Virus record (IMG/VR): IMGVR_UViG_3300034374_008984
Span: 1 to 64,000 of that record
DNA from: a virus
DNA length: 64,000 nucleotides
Direction: 5' to 3' (one strand)
Shown in pieces: positions 7,221 through 14,315 of this stretch (the first letter of the stretch is position 1; each line of letters begins with the position of its first letter). Under the pieces are notes generated by a model. That model was not told the origin of the DNA, did no database searches, and was given only the letters and a program-made list of their open reading frames with translations. A program made the translations under genes and the position numbers.

Positions 7221-7694
7221 GTGCCCTGTTATAGGGCATAGGACGGGAACCCGGACAAGGGACAAAGGGGAGGGACCGAGCAGGGGAACGGACGGGAAAC
7301 CCGCACGAGGCAAGGGATACGGGGACTTCTTGGGGCGATCAATTTCCCCAACCGCGGCCCCTTTACCGGCCCTTTCCGGTGTCCTCTTCTACGGGTCTTC
7401 CTTTCTTGCTGTTCCCTTCTCTTGGCTTACCTGTTGGGGTGTTCTTGGTTGTTCCTATGTGTAGGGCATTCATTAAGGTATCTTTCGCGCGCACGGGTGA
7501 GGACGGTGATAAATTTAGGGCAATCTAAAAATTTTAGGTTATTCGTTTAGACGGGTCTAAATCGGCGTTTAGTTTGCGCGAAATCTTCTTTTTTTTGCTC
7601 ATCATGTCGCACTAAAGAACAAAGAAAGCCCGTAAAGTATTCATATTCAGTACTTTAAAAGAGTAAATTTTTTTTTCTCAAATAAAGATTTTTG
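7221..7694. other. Noncoding right arm: G-rich then T-rich tract
   Basis: No gene is supported. A G-rich tract on this strand (about 7230-7330) is followed by a pyrimidine-rich tract (about 7380-7460), the reverse-complement order of the left arm. A TTTAGGG..TCTAAAAA block and a TTTAGAC/GTCTAAA dyad follow, then AT-rich DNA leading to the next promoter. Confidence 0.55.
7514..7561. promoter_or_regulatory. TCTAAA inverted-repeat sites, right copy
   Basis: TTTAGGGCAATCTAAAAAT (7514-7532) is the inverted counterpart of the block at 6085-6103. TTTAGAC (7546-7552) and GTCTAAA (7555-7561) form a perfect 7-base inverted repeat with a 2-base spacer. The midpoint between this dyad and the left one falls inside the 6640 gene at about 6817. 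Confidence 0.55.
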
Positions 7695-7725
7695 CTTGTT
7701 ATTCTTAAAACAGTGCCTACATTTG
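7695..7725 (+). promoter_or_regulatory. Bacteroidota-type promoter for the early accessory region
   Basis: CTTG at 7695-7698, 19 bases, then TACATTTG at 7718-7725 is a near-perfect match. It stands before the long run of small genes from 7776 onward and is probably their main early promoter. Confidence 0.75.
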
Positions 7726-7775
7726 AGGAGTAATAACAAACAACAAAAACCACAAACCATCAAAACCGCCTAACC

Positions 7776-8051
7776 ATGGAACAGGTAAAGAATGTCCGAG
7801 AAGTAACAGTTTTTAATGTCCCTACAAAAATGAGCGCGGCACTACTCACCAGGGCGAAGGCAGGGGATCTTGGCACCTTCGCAACAGGTAAACCCGTAGC
7901 CGTTCGCAAATACGGAAGAGACGAGAGCGAAAAGTTAACATTTATTCTTTTCGAGACGGAGCGAGGACAAGAAGAGATTTTCATGTCCCGTTTTGAATGC
8001 CTTGTTGATGCGCGGGACGCGACCGTTAAAACCGTAGAAATCCGCAAGTAA
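7776..8051 (+). CDS. Hypothetical early protein
   Basis: A 91-residue protein with leader AACCGCCTAACC before the ATG, the first gene after the strong promoter at 7695. It is beta-rich at the start (REVTVFNVPTKMS), has a Gly-containing turn (KAGDLGTFATGKP), and then strands in LTFILFETERGQEEIF, suggesting a small beta-barrel. No motif identifies a function. Being first in the early region suggests high expression soon after infection. Confidence 0.6.
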   Translation: MEQVKNVREVTVFNVPTKMSAALLTRAKAGDLGTFATGKPVAVRKYGRDESEKLTFILFETERGQEEIFMSRFECLVDARDATVKTVEIRK

Positions 8052-8067
8052 TCCCAAACCACAAACC

Positions 8068-8160
8068 ATGAAAAAGCAGCTCTTAAAATTTGCCATGATC
8101 GTTTTGTTTCAGGTGTCTCTATTGGCGCTCTTGTTTTCAAACGCATTGATGAATTTTTAA
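8068..8160 (+). CDS. 30-residue membrane peptide
   Basis: Preceded by the window's CACAAACC leader. The product MKKQLLKFAMIVLFQVSLLA plus ten residues has a positively charged start and one membrane helix (residues about 7-25). Small membrane peptides in early phage regions often alter host membrane proteins or exclude superinfecting phage. The gene is too short for homology by eye; the leader and clean packing between neighbours support translation. Confidence 0.5.
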   Translation: MKKQLLKFAMIVLFQVSLLALLFSNALMNF

Positions 8161-8183
8161 CCACAAACCAAAAACCAAAAACC

Positions 8184-8597
8184 ATGAAAACCACAATCAC
8201 CACTACCGACCACAATGCTCAGGCTGAAGCCTTTCTCAGAAATTCAGGCGTAAAAATGTCCGTCAGTTATTTCGGATACGGCCCACACTTCGCAGGGGAT
8301 ACCGATAGCCGGCACCGCTACCGGGTAACCTTCAGCAGGAACGGCAAGCGCATGCGGGTAATGTTTGGGCAGTCCATTGCGGCAGGAGCAACCGAGCCGA
8401 GCGCTTACGATGTTCTATCATGCCTACAGAAGTACGATGTGGGCACATTTGATGACTTTTGCCATGAGTTCGGCTACTCCGAGGACAGCCGGAATTCCGA
8501 GCGAATTTATAAGGACATACTAAGAGAGTGCGAAGGCATCGCGCGAGTATTTCCGCAAGATGATAACAGCGTTGAAGCCTTCAGAGAAATTCAATAA
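8184..8597 (+). CDS. Conserved-looking hypothetical protein
   Basis: A 137-residue protein preceded by three AAACC-type leader units. It has a beta-rich middle (HRYRVTFSRNGKRMRVMFGQ) that looks like a two-strand hairpin binding surface and an acidic helical C-terminus (GYSEDSRNSERIYKDILREC). The layout, a short basic hairpin followed by acidic helices, recurs in small phage proteins of unknown function. No catalytic residues are evident. Confidence 0.65.
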   Translation: MKTTITTTDHNAQAEAFLRNSGVKMSVSYFGYGPHFAGDTDSRHRYRVTFSRNGKRMRVMFGQSIAAGATEPSAYDVLSCLQKYDVGTFDDFCHEFGYSEDSRNSERIYKDILRECEGIARVFPQDDNSVEAFREIQ

Positions 8598-8653
8598 CAA
8601 CGTTTCACCCTTTCAAAGTTTAACCCGGCCACAAGGCCGCAACATTAAAAGCC

Positions 8654-8974
8654 ATGAAAAAAGAGACCACCATTAACAACGGCAGAACGGTATTCAAGGA
8701 CGACCGCACCCCTGAGCAGATGGAAACACATACCGTTTTGATAACGGCCACTGACAAATTCATGTCAGGATGGGGAGGAGCCTCAAACGGCCTTAGCAAA
8801 TGTGCATGGGCAGTTGAACGCAAGAATTGGCGTAAAATGTTGGAATGGGTCGAGAACCGTTCCGACATGAAATATATAAACGTAAATTTCACAGGTAATT
8901 GGAGGCCGCGAAACGCTGCACACGTCCATATCTACGTAGCGAGCAAAGGCGACCATCCAGCGCTAAGAGACTGA
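8654..8974 (+). CDS. Conserved-looking hypothetical protein
   Basis: A 106-residue protein with leader AACATTAAAAGCC. It contains TVLITATDKFMSGWGGASNG, a beta strand followed by a Gly-rich turn with paired aromatic residues, and a helix (CAWAVERKNWRKMLEWVENR). The C-terminus HVHIYVASKGDHP is beta-rich. It lies between two small early genes; a GC hairpin (GGCC/GGCC) precedes it and a three-way RNA fold follows. Function unknown. Confidence 0.65.
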   Translation: MKKETTINNGRTVFKDDRTPEQMETHTVLITATDKFMSGWGGASNGLSKCAWAVERKNWRKMLEWVENRSDMKYINVNFTGNWRPRNAAHVHIYVASKGDHPALRD

Positions 8975-8983
8975 GAAAGGACA

Positions 8984-9032
8984 GCCCCGACCGGAGGACC
9001 GGACAAAATCCCGAGCGATACGGGACCGGGGC
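8984..9032 (+). ncRNA. Intercistronic RNA three-way junction
   Basis: GCCCCG (8984-8989) pairs with CGGGGC (9027-9032). Inside, CCGGaggaCCGG (8991-9002) and TCCCG/CGGGA (9009-9013 with 9021-9025) form two further hairpins. The result is a compact three-way junction between two early genes. It lacks a T run, so it is not a standard terminator; RNA stability or translation control is inferred. Confidence 0.5.
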
Positions 9033-9074
9033 GCAGTAATGAGTAACTAACCACTAACCACAAACCACAACAAC

Positions 9075-9734
9075 ATGAAAACAGAAGTAATAACCCGCGA
9101 AATCTTCACCTTCGAGGAGCTTTCTGAAGATGCCAAGCAAAGGGCCATTGACAACCTGAGAGAGATAAATGTTAATTACGAATGGTGGGACATGACATAT
9201 GACAACCTTCGTGAGCTTGCTGAGATGTGCAATATAGCCGGGTTTGACATTGAAGGGTTCGACCTTGACAGAGCTCAGTCAATAGCACTAAGTGGAAGCG
9301 TTGACTACGCTGATCTTCAGTCCTTCGCAAGACAGCCCATAAAAGAGGATGGATATAAGCTACTTGATGAGCTGCACAAATTCGCGAAATCGGCACTGAT
9401 TAAAAATCTTTGTCCGGCCATGAGGACGGTAATAGCGACCACGTACGCCCATGGATACCGATTTGAAACAGGAGCAAGTTACGAGCGGACCCGATACGGG
9501 TGCACGGATGATACCCGCGTAGAAACAGAAGCCAACTATGAAGGAACGTCCGAATTAATGGTCGAACAAACGGAGGAGTGTGCAGAGGCCTGTTCTGAAT
9601 TTTTGGAGGAGTTCAAAAACCTTGCTTTCAAAATGCTTTCTGATGAATTCGATTACCTGTATTCAGATGAAGCAGTGAGAGAAGCCATCGAGGCCAACGA
9701 CTACGAATTTTTGGAAAACGGGGAGCTTGCATAA
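9075..9734 (+). CDS. Conserved phage protein of the FEELSEDAK type
   Basis: A 219-residue protein. The N-terminus EIFTFEELSEDAKQRAIDNL and the C-terminal DEFDYLYSDEAVREAIEAND match a pattern I know from many phage proteins of unknown function, some labelled as toxin-antitoxin stability proteins. The middle contains aromatic-rich strands and a basic patch. The length is typical of the family. The gene is flanked by structured RNA elements on both sides. The function is unproven; host takeover is a reasonable guess from its early position. Confidence 0.65.
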   Translation: MKTEVITREIFTFEELSEDAKQRAIDNLREINVNYEWWDMTYDNLRELAEMCNIAGFDIEGFDLDRAQSIALSGSVDYADLQSFARQPIKEDGYKLLDELHKFAKSALIKNLCPAMRTVIATTYAHGYRFETGASYERTRYGCTDDTRVETEANYEGTSELMVEQTEECAEACSEFLEEFKNLAFKMLSDEFDYLYSDEAVREAIEANDYEFLENGELA

Positions 9735-9741
9735 AAATACA

Positions 9742-9783
9742 GCCCGGCACCCGATAACGGACACCCGCGAAACGGTGCCGGGC
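9742..9783 (+). ncRNA. Perfect 10-bp GC hairpin between early genes
   Basis: GCCCGGCACC (9742-9751) pairs perfectly with GGTGCCGGGC (9774-9783) around a 22-base loop. There is no T run, so termination is doubtful. It probably protects the upstream transcript end or is an RNA processing site, like other GC hairpins in this region. Confidence 0.6.
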
Positions 9784-9823
9784 CAATACCACTACCAACA
9801 AAGAACCAACAAACAGCCACACC

Positions 9824-10069
9824 ATGAATGTCAATTCAATCAAAATAGGGGACACTCTTAAACACCCATACTTCAGCTTAAGCGGGATAGTCACCGAAAT
9901 CGGGGAACCTGAAAGCACAGGACAAGGAACAGACTTTAAACCCGTGAAACTGAAACCACTGAAAGGTTCAGGCCCGGACTATAATGAGTGCATCACCTCA
10001 TTTACCCTTACGTTTCACGAAGACGAAAACGGGGATTATACACATCAAGGACTCTTGAAAGTCAACTGA
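9824..10069 (+). CDS. Hypothetical early protein, beta-rich
   Basis: An 81-residue protein, MNVNSIKIGDTLKHPYFSLS, with a KIGDTL turn and a chain of short beta strands, similar in feel to KOW or SH3-like small barrels. It ends in HEDENGDYTHQGLLKVN. Preceded by the CAGCCACACC leader. No named family is certain. The small-barrel shape would suit RNA- or protein-binding in the early program. Confidence 0.6.
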   Translation: MNVNSIKIGDTLKHPYFSLSGIVTEIGEPESTGQGTDFKPVKLKPLKGSGPDYNECITSFTLTFHEDENGDYTHQGLLKVN

Positions 10070-10091
10070 TAACCACCAACAACGCTACACC

Positions 10092-10316
10092 ATGAAAGCA
10101 ACAGTCAAGACCATTAAAGGAACACCGGGAACGGCAGTCTTCAATGCCAACCTGAGAAGCTACGCAGCCGACAACCTGAAGGGATACAGGCAGCTCAAAT
10201 TCAACGAGACACTGAAGGGCAAACAGGCCGCACACGTTGTCCATATCAAAGGACGATACTTCAGGGGCGAATGGTCGGGATACGTTTCACAGGTCGTGAC
10301 CACCTTTTACAAGTAA
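10092..10316 (+). CDS. Small basic hypothetical protein
   Basis: A 74-residue basic protein (MKATVKTIKGTPGTAVFNAN) with many Lys/Arg and aromatic residues (GYRQLKF, KGRYFRGEWSGYVSQ). The leader AACGCTACACC precedes it. Basicity and small size would fit nucleic-acid binding, but no helix-turn-helix or zinc motif is visible. It is part of the tandem early array. Confidence 0.6.
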   Translation: MKATVKTIKGTPGTAVFNANLRSYAADNLKGYRQLKFNETLKGKQAAHVVHIKGRYFRGEWSGYVSQVVTTFYK

Positions 10317-10356
10317 ACAACAACCGGGCAGCCGCCCATAAAAACCACAACCAACA

Positions 10357-10689
10357 ATGAAAAAAGTAAGAGCAATTTTCGACAACGGAGGACAAACATT
10401 CGACCGCTACACCGTCATCTTTTCGGATGGGGAAATGATAGGGGCAAGTGAACATCCGTTCAGCCCGGCCGGGTTCGGTCAACATACGGGCAACCTGATC
10501 GACAACTACCAACGGAATGCATGGGGAGGACGGGGAACAGACCGACCGACCAACAAGCGAGAAATCAACCGATGGATAACGGTAGACATTCAGAACTTCA
10601 AAAAGAGCAGGAACATAGGCAAGCTCATAAAGTTCGAGCAATTACCGGAGGACGTGCAAAAATTCGTTCAACAGGAATTAACGGAGTGA
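10357..10689 (+). CDS. Hypothetical early protein
   Basis: A 110-residue protein, MKKVRAIFDNGGQTFDRYTV, with a beta-hairpin start and a conspicuous Asn/Gly/Arg-rich middle (NAWGGRGTDRPTNKREIN), followed by a helix ending ELTE. A GGGC/GCCC mini-hairpin lies upstream. A beta-hairpin start with FDNGG and FSDGE turns is seen in other small phage proteins. Function unknown. Confidence 0.6.
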   Translation: MKKVRAIFDNGGQTFDRYTVIFSDGEMIGASEHPFSPAGFGQHTGNLIDNYQRNAWGGRGTDRPTNKREINRWITVDIQNFKKSRNIGKLIKFEQLPEDVQKFVQQELTE

Positions 10690-10694
10690 ACACC

Positions 10695-10943
10695 ATGAAA
10701 ACAACAGCCGCAACCACAGCCCTACTGTTAGCCCTTGCCGTGACATCCGCACAGGCACAGACACAGGAACCGACAACGGCCCCACCGGACAGCACAACAG
10801 GCAGTTCCATCCGTTGGGAAGGTCGCAAGTTCGAGCCCATCTACCAAACACCGAGCGGAGGCCTGTTCCTTGCGAGGACCAACAGGCAGGGGATCTATTA
10901 TCGGAAATTCATCAAAGACGAACCAACAACCAACAAGCCATGA
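10695..10943 (+). CDS. Small secreted protein (signal peptide)
   Basis: The ATG five bases after the upstream stop gives an 82-residue product with a clear signal peptide: MKTTAATTALLLALAVTSAQ with likely cleavage after AQA. The mature part is Pro/Thr-rich, then a domain ending LFLARTNRQGIYYRKFIK. That segment resembles the C-terminus of the secreted protein at 16441 (LYIGVISKNGNYYRRYLK), so the two are paralogues. The last residues TTNKP are encoded by the leader of the next gene. A periplasmic or surface role such as superinfection exclusion is inferred. Confidence 0.65.
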   Translation: MKTTAATTALLLALAVTSAQAQTQEPTTAPPDSTTGSSIRWEGRKFEPIYQTPSGGLFLARTNRQGIYYRKFIKDEPTTNKP

Positions 10944-11176
10944 GTGAAATCAGAGTTCAACAAACAAACGAGAAAATCGGATACCCTGAAGGGAAGATAT
11001 TTTGGGAACCATTGAAAGGCTGGACAAGCCAATTAATGAAAAACCTTTACAAGCAAGGCTACAGGGCCTGCAAATCCGGGTCCGCTCACATCCTGAAAGA
11101 CAAGCAGGGCACAGAAGTTTGCAAAGGTTATTCATGGGAGGGCTTGTTACTTGAAGCCGCCCTGATAATGAGATGA
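10940..11176 (+). CDS. Hypothetical early protein
   Basis: The start overlaps the upstream stop (ATGA) and follows the AACAAGCC leader. The 78-residue product is basic with several Trp and Lys (KIFWEPLKGWTSQLMKNLYK) and a short helical end (GLLLEAALIMR). No signal peptide is present, unlike the gene before it. Function unknown; tight coupling suggests co-translation with the secreted protein. Confidence 0.55.
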   Translation: MSEIRVQQTNEKIGYPEGKIFWEPLKGWTSQLMKNLYKQGYRACKSGSAHILKDKQGTEVCKGYSWEGLLLEAALIMR

Positions 11177-11199
11177 CCAACCAACAACGCCAACAAGCC

Positions 11200-11508
11200 A
11201 TGAAGACAATAGACGGCAGCAGACAATGGACGGTGACACCCGCCCCGGAATCCCCGGAGGACCACCGAACGGACACCCAGTTAATGGAACAGCTCAACAC
11301 GGACTATTTCAGGGAACACGGAAAGACGGTCCGGGCATTGTGCGAATCAATGGGCCTAACATTCATAGGAAGTTGGGGCGCATCTATCCAACGCCCGTCC
11401 AACAACAGGAACAGGCCCTTTGGCCGGATACCGTTCACGGGCCAACACCCGGACGGACGGCGAGAGGAGTTTTTTTTGATCGTACGCATAAAGACCAACA
11501 AGCCATGA
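11200..11508 (+). CDS. Hypothetical early protein
   Basis: An ATG 27 bases upstream overlaps the previous stop, but the ATG after CAACAAGCC is preferred because that leader recurs before 10940 and 11505. The 102-residue product has a helix (YFREHGKTVRALCESMGL), a beta segment (TFIGSWG) and a basic Asn/Arg-rich stretch. It ends KTNKP, again encoded by the next gene's leader. Function unknown. Confidence 0.55.
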   Translation: MKTIDGSRQWTVTPAPESPEDHRTDTQLMEQLNTDYFREHGKTVRALCESMGLTFIGSWGASIQRPSNNRNRPFGRIPFTGQHPDGRREEFFLIVRIKTNKP

Positions 11509-11666
11509 CCACCACCAGACAGACATTCCACATCTACAATCGAAGAGGATGCCTACTTGCTATGCACGTATGCGAGACAACCGAACAGGCACAGGCAGCG
11601 GCCCAGTCCAAATATCCCAATAGGCAAACATTCGTTAGACCATCGGGCAGCAGATGGGCAACGTAA
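11505..11666 (+). CDS. Small hypothetical protein
   Basis: A 53-residue protein coupled by ATGA overlap. It begins MTTTRQTFHIYNRRGCLLAM, a beta hairpin, then a helix (ETTEQAQAAAQSKYPN). The shape resembles small single-domain phage proteins, but no family is assigned. It ends the transcript before the promoter at 11716. Confidence 0.55.
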   Translation: MTTTRQTFHIYNRRGCLLAMHVCETTEQAQAAAQSKYPNRQTFVRPSGSRWAT

Positions 11667-11715
11667 GTAAATGACATTGCGCGAAAATTTTTTTTCTTTA
11701 GCTTAAAAGAATTTC

Positions 11716-11746
11716 CTTGCATATCTTAAAAGAATAACTACCTTTG
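11716..11746 (+). promoter_or_regulatory. Bacteroidota-type promoter
   Basis: CTTG at 11716-11719, 19 bases, TACCTTTG at 11739-11746. It lies in an AT-rich gap and should drive the genes from 11783 onward. Confidence 0.75.
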
Positions 11747-11782
11747 GCAGCACATAACACAACCAACCAACAACCACAAACC

Positions 11783-12031
11783 ATGAAAGCCAACACCTAC
11801 AAAATGAGAGCCGAAGGGGCATGGGACGTTGCCCGCTTCATCGGGGCAACAGCCGGACAGCTCTCAAAATTCAAGATGGAAACCATAGGCCACGGCCCGG
11901 ACGTGACACTTGAATTTACCACCGTTCACTCGCGAGCCAACATTCAGAAAGCTCTTTCAATGTTAGACGATGCTCATGTGATGAGCCAAACATTGGCCCT
12001 CAAACGGGACTACACAGGCGAGCGCATTTAA
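11783..12031 (+). CDS. Hypothetical early protein
   Basis: The ATG following AACCACAAACC is the start; an upstream in-frame TTG lies in the promoter. The 82-residue product MKANTYKMRAEGAWDVARFI has an alpha/beta pattern with a beta strand (DVTLEFTTV) and a helix (NIQKALSMLDDAHVMSQTLA). It is the first gene of the transcript from the 11716 promoter. Function unknown. Confidence 0.6.
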   Translation: MKANTYKMRAEGAWDVARFIGATAGQLSKFKMETIGHGPDVTLEFTTVHSRANIQKALSMLDDAHVMSQTLALKRDYTGERI

Positions 12032-12057
12032 CCAATTCAACCAACAACCACAACGCC

Positions 12058-12363
12058 ATGAACCACTACACAGGCACAGACTATCTGATTGACAACGAGA
12101 ATGGGACATTCGGAACCGAGAACGACTACGGAGTAATTGAGGACGGACTGACATTTGAACAGGCAAAGGAGCGTTCCTTAAAGTACAAACTTGGATATTC
12201 CGACCTCCTTGTTGACTGCCAGACATTTGACGACTACAAAACAATCGGTTCAGAGATTCAGCGAATGCGAAGGCTTTACAACACAATAAAAGAGCGGTCA
12301 AAGTATCTCAAGAGAGCATTAACACCTGAACAGGCCGCCATCGCAGAGGCTTACAACTTTTAA
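12058..12363 (+). CDS. Hypothetical early protein, helical
   Basis: A 101-residue protein with leader CAACCACAACGCC. The first 50 residues are acidic with repeated Asn/Gly/Asp turns (DNENGTFGTENDYGV). The last 40 residues form a basic amphipathic helix (IQRMRRLYNTIKERSKYLKR), a plausible nucleic-acid- or membrane-facing surface. No family is recognised. Confidence 0.6.
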   Translation: MNHYTGTDYLIDNENGTFGTENDYGVIEDGLTFEQAKERSLKYKLGYSDLLVDCQTFDDYKTIGSEIQRMRRLYNTIKERSKYLKRALTPEQAAIAEAYNF

Positions 12364-12383
12364 TGAACCAACAACCACAAACC

Positions 12384-13013
12384 ATGAAAAAGGAAAACTT
12401 CGAGAAACTCATTCAGGCAGTAACAGGCCGTCCTCTTGAGATTATCACAGAGGACAACGAGATCCAACTGCAAACAGAGTATTGCATAGCTCACAGGAAC
12501 ATAGAGGGCACTGACAACTATGTTCGATTTTATTGGAAAACACCAAAGAAACAAGACAACATCATGCGATCATTCATTACCGCCTTTGCGTCAAAGTACA
12601 CGCAGCCGAACCCGGCCAAATACGGACCGAACGACTGGAATCCCGACCGCAAGACATGGGACCAGATGACCGGCAGGGAGCGAACTATGGCCTATTACCA
12701 CCACAGGAGCTATATGTACACCAAGGAGCAACTACTCAAACAGGTAGAAGCCAACTTCGGTACACCTCAAATGGGAACCGCCATGATGCGCTACGGTTTC
12801 TACCTTACAGACTACGGGTTTGGAACCTTCGTCTTGTTCGGAGGGCAGCACGTTGAGAAGGCTGTTATGAGGATGCGCGAGTATCTGAAATTGGAAAACA
12901 TCCCTTACCGGAACGAGCTTTCGGACGCAAGATGGGTGCTCCGTTTTGTCCTCAACATGGGGCGACCGATACACGAGAAGATCCTGACCAAGTTTAACGC
13001 AACAATCAATTAA
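12384..13013 (+). CDS. Hypothetical early protein
   Basis: The ATG after ACCACAAACC is preferred to an ATG 21 bases upstream. The 209-residue protein starts MKKENFEKLIQAVTGRPLEI, is mixed alpha/beta and unusually rich in Tyr, Phe and Met (YYHHRSYMYTKEQ, RYGFYLTDYGFGTFVLFGGQ), with a helical C-terminus. It is one of the larger proteins of the early region. No catalytic motif is seen. Confidence 0.6.
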   Translation: MKKENFEKLIQAVTGRPLEIITEDNEIQLQTEYCIAHRNIEGTDNYVRFYWKTPKKQDNIMRSFITAFASKYTQPNPAKYGPNDWNPDRKTWDQMTGRERTMAYYHHRSYMYTKEQLLKQVEANFGTPQMGTAMMRYGFYLTDYGFGTFVLFGGQHVEKAVMRMREYLKLENIPYRNELSDARWVLRFVLNMGRPIHEKILTKFNATIN

Positions 13014-13043
13014 CCCGGCCAACAGGCCACAAACCAAACGGTC

Positions 13044-13331
13044 ATGAAGACTACAGCCAACATTCACCCCCACAACGAGGCCGCTATCAAGAGCCTTGTT
13101 CAAGACGACATCCCACATAGCAGCATTCACGGGCAACGCCTTGCAGCCCTTCATAGGTTGATACAGATAAAAGGCCAGCCGATAACATCGGAGGACTATC
13201 TGAACGGGCACAGAGCCATGAAACTACCATCGGGCGACATGATAGCCATCATTCACAACCCAGCAAGGCCCGGAAACTTTTTCCCGTGCCAAATCAAGTC
13301 AGTCATACTTTCTGAACTGACAACGCCATGA
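13044..13331 (+). CDS. Hypothetical early protein
   Basis: A 95-residue protein, MKTTANIHPHNEAAIKSLVQ, with several His and a beta segment (MKLPSGDMIAIIHNP). The stop overlaps the next start, and its final codons TTP come from that gene's leader. A GGCC-type mini-hairpin precedes it. Function unknown. Confidence 0.55.
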   Translation: MKTTANIHPHNEAAIKSLVQDDIPHSSIHGQRLAALHRLIQIKGQPITSEDYLNGHRAMKLPSGDMIAIIHNPARPGNFFPCQIKSVILSELTTP

Positions 13332-13510
13332 GCCAACACCTAAGACCCACATCGACCCGCATACGGACACCCTCCGGAGCTATCCGATACAGGCCAACAA
13401 TAGTGGACATCACGAACAGGCCACACCGCAAGACTTACGTGGGAACGCCACAGATAAGGGCAGGGACAGCGAAAGCCATCGCGGATGCCTATGTATCGGC
13501 CAACAAGTAG
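13328..13510 (+). CDS. Small basic protein
   Basis: A 60-residue protein, very rich in Arg, Thr and Pro (HLRPTSTRIRTPSGAIRYRP), coupled to the previous gene by ATGA. Its charge suggests nucleic-acid binding; no fold is evident. Coupled translation is the main support. Confidence 0.5.
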   Translation: MSQHLRPTSTRIRTPSGAIRYRPTIVDITNRPHRKTYVGTPQIRAGTAKAIADAYVSANK

Positions 13511-13538
13511 AAAGCCCGTTAGAGGGCCGGAAATCAAG

Positions 13539-13574
13539 TCAACCAACAATCAAGCACTTAAAAGCAACCACGAC
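13539..13574 (+). repeat. Duplicated translation leader, copy 1
   Basis: This leader before the 13575 gene is almost identical to that at 13830-13864: both begin TCAACCAACA and end CACTTAAAAGCAACCACGAC before ATG. It is likely a conserved ribosome-recruiting element copied with its gene. Confidence 0.7.
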
Positions 13575-13814
13575 ATGAATCAGCAACAATTAGCCACCGA
13601 GATTAAGGCCGCGACAGGGGCCACCTACTCAATTCAGGGATGGAATATCTACCTGAAATCATCAGAGGACATTGCCGAAAAGGTGGTTTCCATACTCAAT
13701 GACCTTAACGAGAAGCACGACATGGGATATAAGCGATTCGGGAAGGTGAAAAAAGATTCGGGTAGGGTATTGATAACGTCCGTTCCATTCGGTATTGCCC
13801 TGACCATCAATTAA
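13575..13814 (+). CDS. Hypothetical early protein
   Basis: A 79-residue protein, MNQQQLATEIKAATGATYSI. It has a helix, then GWNIYLKSSEDIAEKVVSIL, and a basic segment (YKRFGKVKKDSGRVLITSV). The alpha-beta-alpha-beta layout is like small single-domain binding proteins. Its leader duplicates that of the next gene, but the proteins themselves are not obviously related. Confidence 0.6.
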   Translation: MNQQQLATEIKAATGATYSIQGWNIYLKSSEDIAEKVVSILNDLNEKHDMGYKRFGKVKKDSGRVLITSVPFGIALTIN

Positions 13815-13829
13815 CCAACACAAGCCAAT

Positions 13830-13864
13830 TCAACCAACAGTCAACACTTAAAAGCAACCACGAC
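13830..13864 (+). repeat. Duplicated translation leader, copy 2
   Basis: Second copy of the leader seen at 13539. Only a few bases differ in the middle, where copy 2 is one base shorter. It precedes the ATG of the 13865 gene. Confidence 0.7.
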
Positions 13865-14056
13865 ATGAGAGTAATTAAAAGAGCGAATTTGCCGACATCA
13901 CTCAATTTGAACGGGAAGACCTACAAACGGGGAACCAAAACAACCAACAGCGTAATTGTGGAAGTTTTGCGCGGCAAGATGAAAAAAGTTGAAGACTTGC
14001 GCGGTAAGCCATATCAACCGAGAGTTCACTACTTCAACCCATCAAGCCATGAATGA
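13865..14056 (+). CDS. Small basic protein
   Basis: A 63-residue basic protein, MRVIKRANLPTSLNLNGKTY, with Lys/Arg throughout (KRGTKTTNSVIVEVLRGKMKK) and a repeated RGK motif. Its stop overlaps the next gene. Nucleic-acid binding is possible; no motif confirms it. Confidence 0.55.
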   Translation: MRVIKRANLPTSLNLNGKTYKRGTKTTNSVIVEVLRGKMKKVEDLRGKPYQPRVHYFNPSSHE

Positions 14057-14315
14057 AGCAGTGATAGACCTCTTTATATCTATTCTTATCCGCAAACACA
14101 AGCCATTAAGACACAGGATAGGAATACATGAAAATTCATATTGTCTCGTCAGGTCACATCCTAAAGGCGATGATGTTCTCATGGCGAAAACCATTACCGA
14201 CCCCATTCAATTCAAAGAAGAGGTGGAGAACATCGCAAAGATTTTCAACGCAACCATCATTGAAGAAACAACCACTAAACACCAACACCATGAACAACAA
14301 CAGCAGAACACTTGA
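14049..14315 (+). CDS. Hypothetical early protein
   Basis: The ATG after TCAAGCC overlaps the upstream stop. The 88-residue product begins MNEAVIDLFISILIRKHKPL, a hydrophobic helix, and ends in a His/Gln-rich tail (KHQHHEQQQQNT) that is simply the translation of the next gene's leader. A middle segment KTITDPIQFKEEVENIAKIF is helical. Function unknown. Confidence 0.5.
   Translation: MNEAVIDLFISILIRKHKPLRHRIGIHENSYCLVRSHPKGDDVLMAKTITDPIQFKEEVENIAKIFNATIIEETTTKHQHHEQQQQNT

Noticed and set aside
7219-7464. 81-codon frame in the G-rich right arm
   Set aside because: Begins within the terminator T run and is low-complexity; no leader.
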